Source of the DNA: Acidobacteriota bacterium
GTDB taxonomy: Bacteria; Acidobacteriota; JAAYUB01; JAMOQF01
Assembly: GCA_027040585.1 (NCBI GenBank)
Contig: JALULU010000211.1
Coordinates: 1-9,140 of the forward strand
DNA: 9,140 bases
Reading direction: 5' to 3'
The first letter of the stretch is position 1. Each line of letters begins with the position of its first letter. The position numbers were made by a program, and so were the translations under genes. Below the pieces are notes generated by a model that saw only the letters and a program-made list of their open reading frames with translations, did not search any database and was not told the origin of the DNA. Shown one piece after another: positions 6,079 through 9,140 of the stretch.

Positions 6079-6891
6079 ATGAATTATCCGCCAATCATTG
6101 GCATAATCGCCGGAAACGGCGAATTTCCGATTTTAAGTGTTAAAGATGCAAAAAATAATGGGGTTAAGGTATATGTTGTTGGAATAAAAGGTGAGACTGA
6201 ACCTGCGCTTGAAAAGCTTTGTGATGATTTTATATGGGCTGGCCTTGGAGATTTTGGGAAAGTGATTTCCTTTTTTAAAAAAAATAATTGTAAAGATATA
6301 ATTCTTGTGGGTCAGGTAAAACATGTAAGCATTTTTAGCAATAATTTTCCTGATTTAAAAACACTTAAACTTCTCTTTTCTTTAAAAAAACAGGATACAT
6401 CTTCTCTTTTAGGTGGAGTAATTAATTTTCTTGAAAAGAATGGTTTTAATGTACTTGATTCTACAATCTTTTTAAAACATTTTATGCCTCAAAAGGGAGT
6501 TCTAACAAAAAGAAAGCCCACAAAGGAAGAATTAAAAGATGCCCAGTATGGATATGAAATTGCAAAGGAAATTGCAAGACTTGATGTGGGTCAAACAATA
6601 GTTGTTAGTAATAGAGCAGTGGTCGCAGTTGAGGCAATGGAAGGGACTGATGAAACAATTAGACGTGCTTTTAACCTTTCAGGCGGAAAGAAACTAACGG
6701 TAATTAAGGTTGCAAGGCCCAATCAGGACTTTAGATTTGATGTTCCTATACTTGGTATGAGAACGGTGGAAGTCTTTAAAAAATGCAATGTATCTCTGGT
6801 ATGTGTTGAGGCTGGAAAAACACTTATTCTTAATATTGATAAATTCATTGAAGAGTTGAATAAAAACAAGATTTCCCTTATGGCCATATAA
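6079..6891 (+). CDS. lpxI: UDP-2,3-diacylglucosamine pyrophosphatase LpxI
   Basis: LpxI hydrolyses UDP-2,3-diacylglucosamine to lipid X and UMP. It replaces the unrelated LpxH in many non-gamma diderms. The 270 residues match the usual size and two-domain plan: an N-terminal Rossmann-like domain (IGIIAGNGEFPILSV at 7-21, LVGQVKH at 76-82) and a C-terminal catalytic domain. Typical signatures are DTSSLLGGVINFLEKNGF (106-123), DVGQTIVV (169-176), VEAMEGTDETIRRA (184-197) and ARPNQDFRFDVPILG (212-226), with Asp217 and Asp221 in the acidic region known to be essential in the Caulobacter enzyme. The ATG follows the lpxA stop after 4 bases and has no clear Shine-Dalgarno, so it is probably translated by coupling. 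The last base of its stop is the first base of the queE ATG. Confidence 0.95.
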   Translation: MNYPPIIGIIAGNGEFPILSVKDAKNNGVKVYVVGIKGETEPALEKLCDDFIWAGLGDFGKVISFFKKNNCKDIILVGQVKHVSIFSNNFPDLKTLKLLFSLKKQDTSSLLGGVINFLEKNGFNVLDSTIFLKHFMPQKGVLTKRKPTKEELKDAQYGYEIAKEIARLDVGQTIVVSNRAVVAVEAMEGTDETIRRAFNLSGGKKLTVIKVARPNQDFRFDVPILGMRTVEVFKKCNVSLVCVEAGKTLILNIDKFIEELNKNKISLMAI

Positions 6892-7526
6892 TGGGTAAAA
6901 AATTTTTACTTGTAAATGAGATCTTTTATTCCCTTTTAGGAGAGTCCTCATATTCAGGTTATCCTGCCGTTTTTATAAGGCTTTCAGGATGTAATTTAAA
7001 TTGTAAATATTGTGATACAAGGTATGCCAATGAATCTGGTAGATACATTTCAATAGATTCCATAATTGATGAGGTTAAATTTTATAAAGTTCAAAGGGCG
7101 CTAATTACAGGTGGAGAACCGCTTTTGCAAGGTAATTCAATTTTTCTTATGGAGAAATTAATCTCCAATGGCTATACAGTTTTACTTGAGACAAATGGTT
7201 CACTTCCTCTTAAAAAGGTGCCAGGCAAGATTATTAAGATAGTTGATGTGAAAACACCTGATAGTGATGAAGGGGGAAGTTTTTTAGAAGAGAATTTAAA
7301 ATCTCTAAAAAAAGGAGATAACTTAAAATTTGTAATTTCATCAGTAAATGATTTTTATTGGGCTGTGAAATTTCTTAAAGAAAGAAAATTACCAGATGGG
7401 GTAGAAGTTTTATTCTCTCCAGTTTTTGGAAGATTTTCACCGACCAATCTCGCAAAACTTATTTTAGAGGAAAATATTGACGTAAGACTCAACTTACAAA
7501 TCCACAAGATTTTAAATATTAAATAA
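6891..7526 (+). CDS. queE: 7-carboxy-7-deazaguanine synthase QueE
   Basis: QueE is a cytosolic radical-SAM enzyme that contracts the ring of 6-carboxy-tetrahydropterin to 7-carboxy-7-deazaguanine, on the way to preQ0 and queuosine in tRNA. The 211-residue product has the radical-SAM cluster motif CNLNCKYC (Cys34, Cys38, Cys41) right after AVFIRLSG, followed by DT, as is typical for QueE. Other marks are TGGEPLLQ (73-80), LLETNGS (98-104), VDVKTPDS (118-125), LKFVIS (145-150) and the closing RLNLQIHKIL (199-208). The SLLGESSYSG segment (14-23) departs from the common SIQGEG form but keeps GE. Its ATG shares one base with the lpxI stop (TAATG) and no Shine-Dalgarno is visible, which points to translational coupling. 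No queC, queD or queF is present, so the link to lipid A genes looks incidental. Confidence 0.95.
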   Translation: MGKKFLLVNEIFYSLLGESSYSGYPAVFIRLSGCNLNCKYCDTRYANESGRYISIDSIIDEVKFYKVQRALITGGEPLLQGNSIFLMEKLISNGYTVLLETNGSLPLKKVPGKIIKIVDVKTPDSDEGGSFLEENLKSLKKGDNLKFVISSVNDFYWAVKFLKERKLPDGVEVLFSPVFGRFSPTNLAKLILEENIDVRLNLQIHKILNIK

Positions 7527-7541
7527 AAGTAACCACAAAGT

Positions 7542-7570
7542 TTGACAATTATTTTATAAGTCTATATCAT
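7542..7570 (+). promoter_or_regulatory. Sigma-70-type promoter for the Lon-like protease gene
   Basis: A perfect -35 TTGACA (7542-7547) is separated by exactly 17 bases from TATCAT (7565-7570), a 5-of-6 match to the -10. Transcription would start near 7577, about 23 bases before the ATG at 7600. It lies in the 73-base gap after queE, where I see no terminator hairpin, so read-through from the upstream operon may add to expression. No heat-shock (CIRCE-like) inverted repeat is visible. Confidence 0.75.
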
Positions 7571-7599
7571 TTTCATATGACATTTAAAAGGAGTTTAAT

Positions 7600-9140
7600 A
7601 TGAATATAGACAAATTTAAGATTAAAAAAGAGGATATGACCTATTTTTTTAATAAGAAAATTCAACCATGTGATTCAACAGACCAGATTTGTATGTGTCA
7701 GGATATAATAGGTCAGGAAAGGGCTGTTGAGGCTATAAAAGTGGGGCTTGGGTTAAAAAGTGTTGGATATAACATATTTATAACAGGACTTTCCGGCACT
7801 GGAAGGATGACAACGGTTAAGACCTTTTTGGAAGACATAGACTCCCATTTAGGGCCTCCAGATGATCTATGCTATGTTTATAATTTTAAAAGCCCTGACA
7901 ATCCAAATCTTATGAAGTTGCCGGCCTCAAAGGGTGTTTTACTGAAGAAAAAAATGAAGGAATTTATAGATGATTTTTTAACAAAATTGCCTGACATACT
8001 TGAAAGTAAAGAGCTCGCAGATAAATATGAAAAGATAAAAGAAAAATACAACAGGATAATGAATAAATATTATCAGGAGATGGATAAGGAAGTTCAGAAA
8101 AGAGATTTTACAGTTGTGGATGTTGAAATTGCCCCAAACACTAAAAGCAGTAAATTTGTTCCACTTGTAGCAGGTATGCCCCGTGAAATTGAAGAGTTGG
8201 AAGCCCTTACAGAAGAGGGTAAATTTAGTAAAGAGGAACTTAAAAAAATAAAGAAGAACTATAGATATTTAATCAATAAATTGACTTCCTTGAGAAAAAA
8301 GATAAAAAATGCTGAAAAGGCGCAAAATAAGGAATTTAGAAAAGCACTTGAGGATGTGGTTGCTCCCTTTTTAGATGAAGAGCTAAAAGAGATATCAAAG
8401 GATTTCAATTATGAAAAGTTAGAAGGATATTTAAAGGATGTAAAAGAGGATATTTTAAAAAATCTCGAGAATTTTAAAATGCTTATTGACGGGGAAAATA
8501 AAGGTCCTTTAAATCCTATACTTGCACCACTTCTTAAGGGAAAACCCGATAAGACCTTTTTGAGAAAATATGAGGTAAACGTTATTGTAGACAATTCATA
8601 TACTAAAAAGCCTCCCGTTATAATTGAGAGATTTCCAAATTATAAAAATCTCTTTGGTACAATAGAAAGAACTGTTGATAGAAGTGGTTTAGTTAGCTCT
8701 GACTTTACAAAAATTAAAGCAGGTTCTTTTTTAAAGGCAAATGGTGGGTATCTGATTTTAAATGCTGCGGATATTTTGATTGAACCGGAGGTATGGAAAA
8801 CTCTTAAACGTGCTTTAAAATACAGGAAGTTTTCAATACAGAGCTTTGACCCATTTTTTGTTTTGAACACTTCTTTTTTAAAACCTGAACCTATAGATAT
8901 TGATTTAAAAGTTGTGTTGATTGGGGATGCCAATCTCTACTACCTTTTATATACATATGATGAAGAATTTAAGAAAATTTTTAAAATATTAGCTGATTTT
9001 GACACACAAATGGATGCCAGCAGGGAAAATATTGAAGCCTTTGTATCCCTTTTAAACAAGATAATAACTGAGGAAAAATTACTACATCTGGACAGGAGTG
9101 GTATAGAGGAGATTTTAAAATATGGGATGAGACTTGCGGG
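7600..9140 (+). CDS. Lon-related ATP-dependent protease (AAA_32/LonC-type), 3' end cut off
   Basis: The frame is open from the ATG at 7600 to the window end (513 codons plus 2 bases), so the C-terminal S16 protease domain with its Ser-Lys dyad is not visible. AAGGAG (7588-7593) lies 6 bases before the start. The order of motifs is that of the YcbZ/LonC-like family: CDSTDQI (24-30), IIGQERAVEAIKVGL (36-50), GYNIFITGLSGTGRMTT (56-72, a Walker-A-like loop with Arg where Lys is usual), PPDDLCYVYNF (86-96), and a long charged helical insertion (about 115-295). Then come KYEVNVIVDNS (323-333), PPVIIERFPNYKNLFGTIE (338-356), DFTKIKAGSFLKANGGYLIL (368-387), PEVWKTLKRAL (396-406) and LIGDANLYYLL (440-450). 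Members are usually about 800 residues, so roughly 60% is seen. It probably degrades or remodels cytosolic proteins; substrates are unknown. It appears to be a separate unit from the lipid A operon. Confidence 0.93.
   Translation, partial: MNIDKFKIKKEDMTYFFNKKIQPCDSTDQICMCQDIIGQERAVEAIKVGLGLKSVGYNIFITGLSGTGRMTTVKTFLEDIDSHLGPPDDLCYVYNFKSPDNPNLMKLPASKGVLLKKKMKEFIDDFLTKLPDILESKELADKYEKIKEKYNRIMNKYYQEMDKEVQKRDFTVVDVEIAPNTKSSKFVPLVAGMPREIEELEALTEEGKFSKEELKKIKKNYRYLINKLTSLRKKIKNAEKAQNKEFRKALEDVVAPFLDEELKEISKDFNYEKLEGYLKDVKEDILKNLENFKMLIDGENKGPLNPILAPLLKGKPDKTFLRKYEVNVIVDNSYTKKPPVIIERFPNYKNLFGTIERTVDRSGLVSSDFTKIKAGSFLKANGGYLILNAADILIEPEVWKTLKRALKYRKFSIQSFDPFFVLNTSFLKPEPIDIDLKVVLIGDANLYYLLYTYDEEFKKIFKILADFDTQMDASRENIEAFVSLLNKIITEEKLLHLDRSGIEEILKYGMRLA

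Noticed and set aside
8409..8933. Minus-strand open frames (8409-8594 and 8640-8933) opposite the Lon-like gene
   Set aside because: The plus-strand frame is continuous and matches the family motif by motif; the antisense frames have no supporting signals.

Overview
The window is an AT-rich (by eye about one-third G+C), gene-dense bacterial segment. It encodes outer-membrane biogenesis: BamA, an OmpH/Skp chaperone, and lipid A enzymes FabZ, LpxA, LpxI and LpxB. The organism must therefore be a diderm (Gram-negative) bacterium that makes lipid A. Use of LpxI rather than LpxH, the low G+C and the long loop after the BamA 'MRGFDIR' motif argue against an ordinary gammaproteobacterium. From memory the BamA style recalls Acidobacteriota-like lineages, but the sequence alone does not settle the phylum.

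Layout. On the minus strand, lpxB (255-1394) is followed, with an ATGA overlap, by the 5' part of a secreted protein gene that runs off the left edge (258 down to 1). A 255-base divergent spacer (1395-1649) holds two near-identical 15-bp direct repeats, two 11-bp odd palindromes, an A6T6 tract and a good extended -10 promoter for the rightward operon. On the plus strand come bamA (1650-4229), ompH/skp (4258-4794), a hairpin with a short T run (4805-4825), fabZ (best start 4847, to 5299), lpxA (5292-6074), lpxI (6079-6891) and queE (6891-7526). The junctions are tight or overlapping from fabZ onward, so this is very probably one operon with an internal attenuator. A near-consensus sigma-70-type promoter (7542-7570) then drives a Lon-related ATP-dependent protease gene (7600 to the right edge, truncated).

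How the genes fit together. BamA inserts beta-barrel proteins in the outer membrane, and the OmpH/Skp protein carries them across the periplasm. LpxA starts lipid A synthesis, LpxI makes lipid X, and LpxB condenses lipid X with UDP-diacylglucosamine. FabZ supplies fatty-acid elongation and competes with the lipid A pathway for hydroxyacyl-ACP. LpxD and LpxC are not in the window and must be encoded elsewhere. QueE (queuosine/7-deazaguanine pathway) looks like a passenger at the operon end. The Lon-like protease is a separate transcription unit.

I did not find a convincing undescribed system. The parts most worth a second look are the repeat-bearing spacer upstream of bamA, the ompH-fabZ attenuator-like hairpin, and the secreted partner gene coupled to lpxB.
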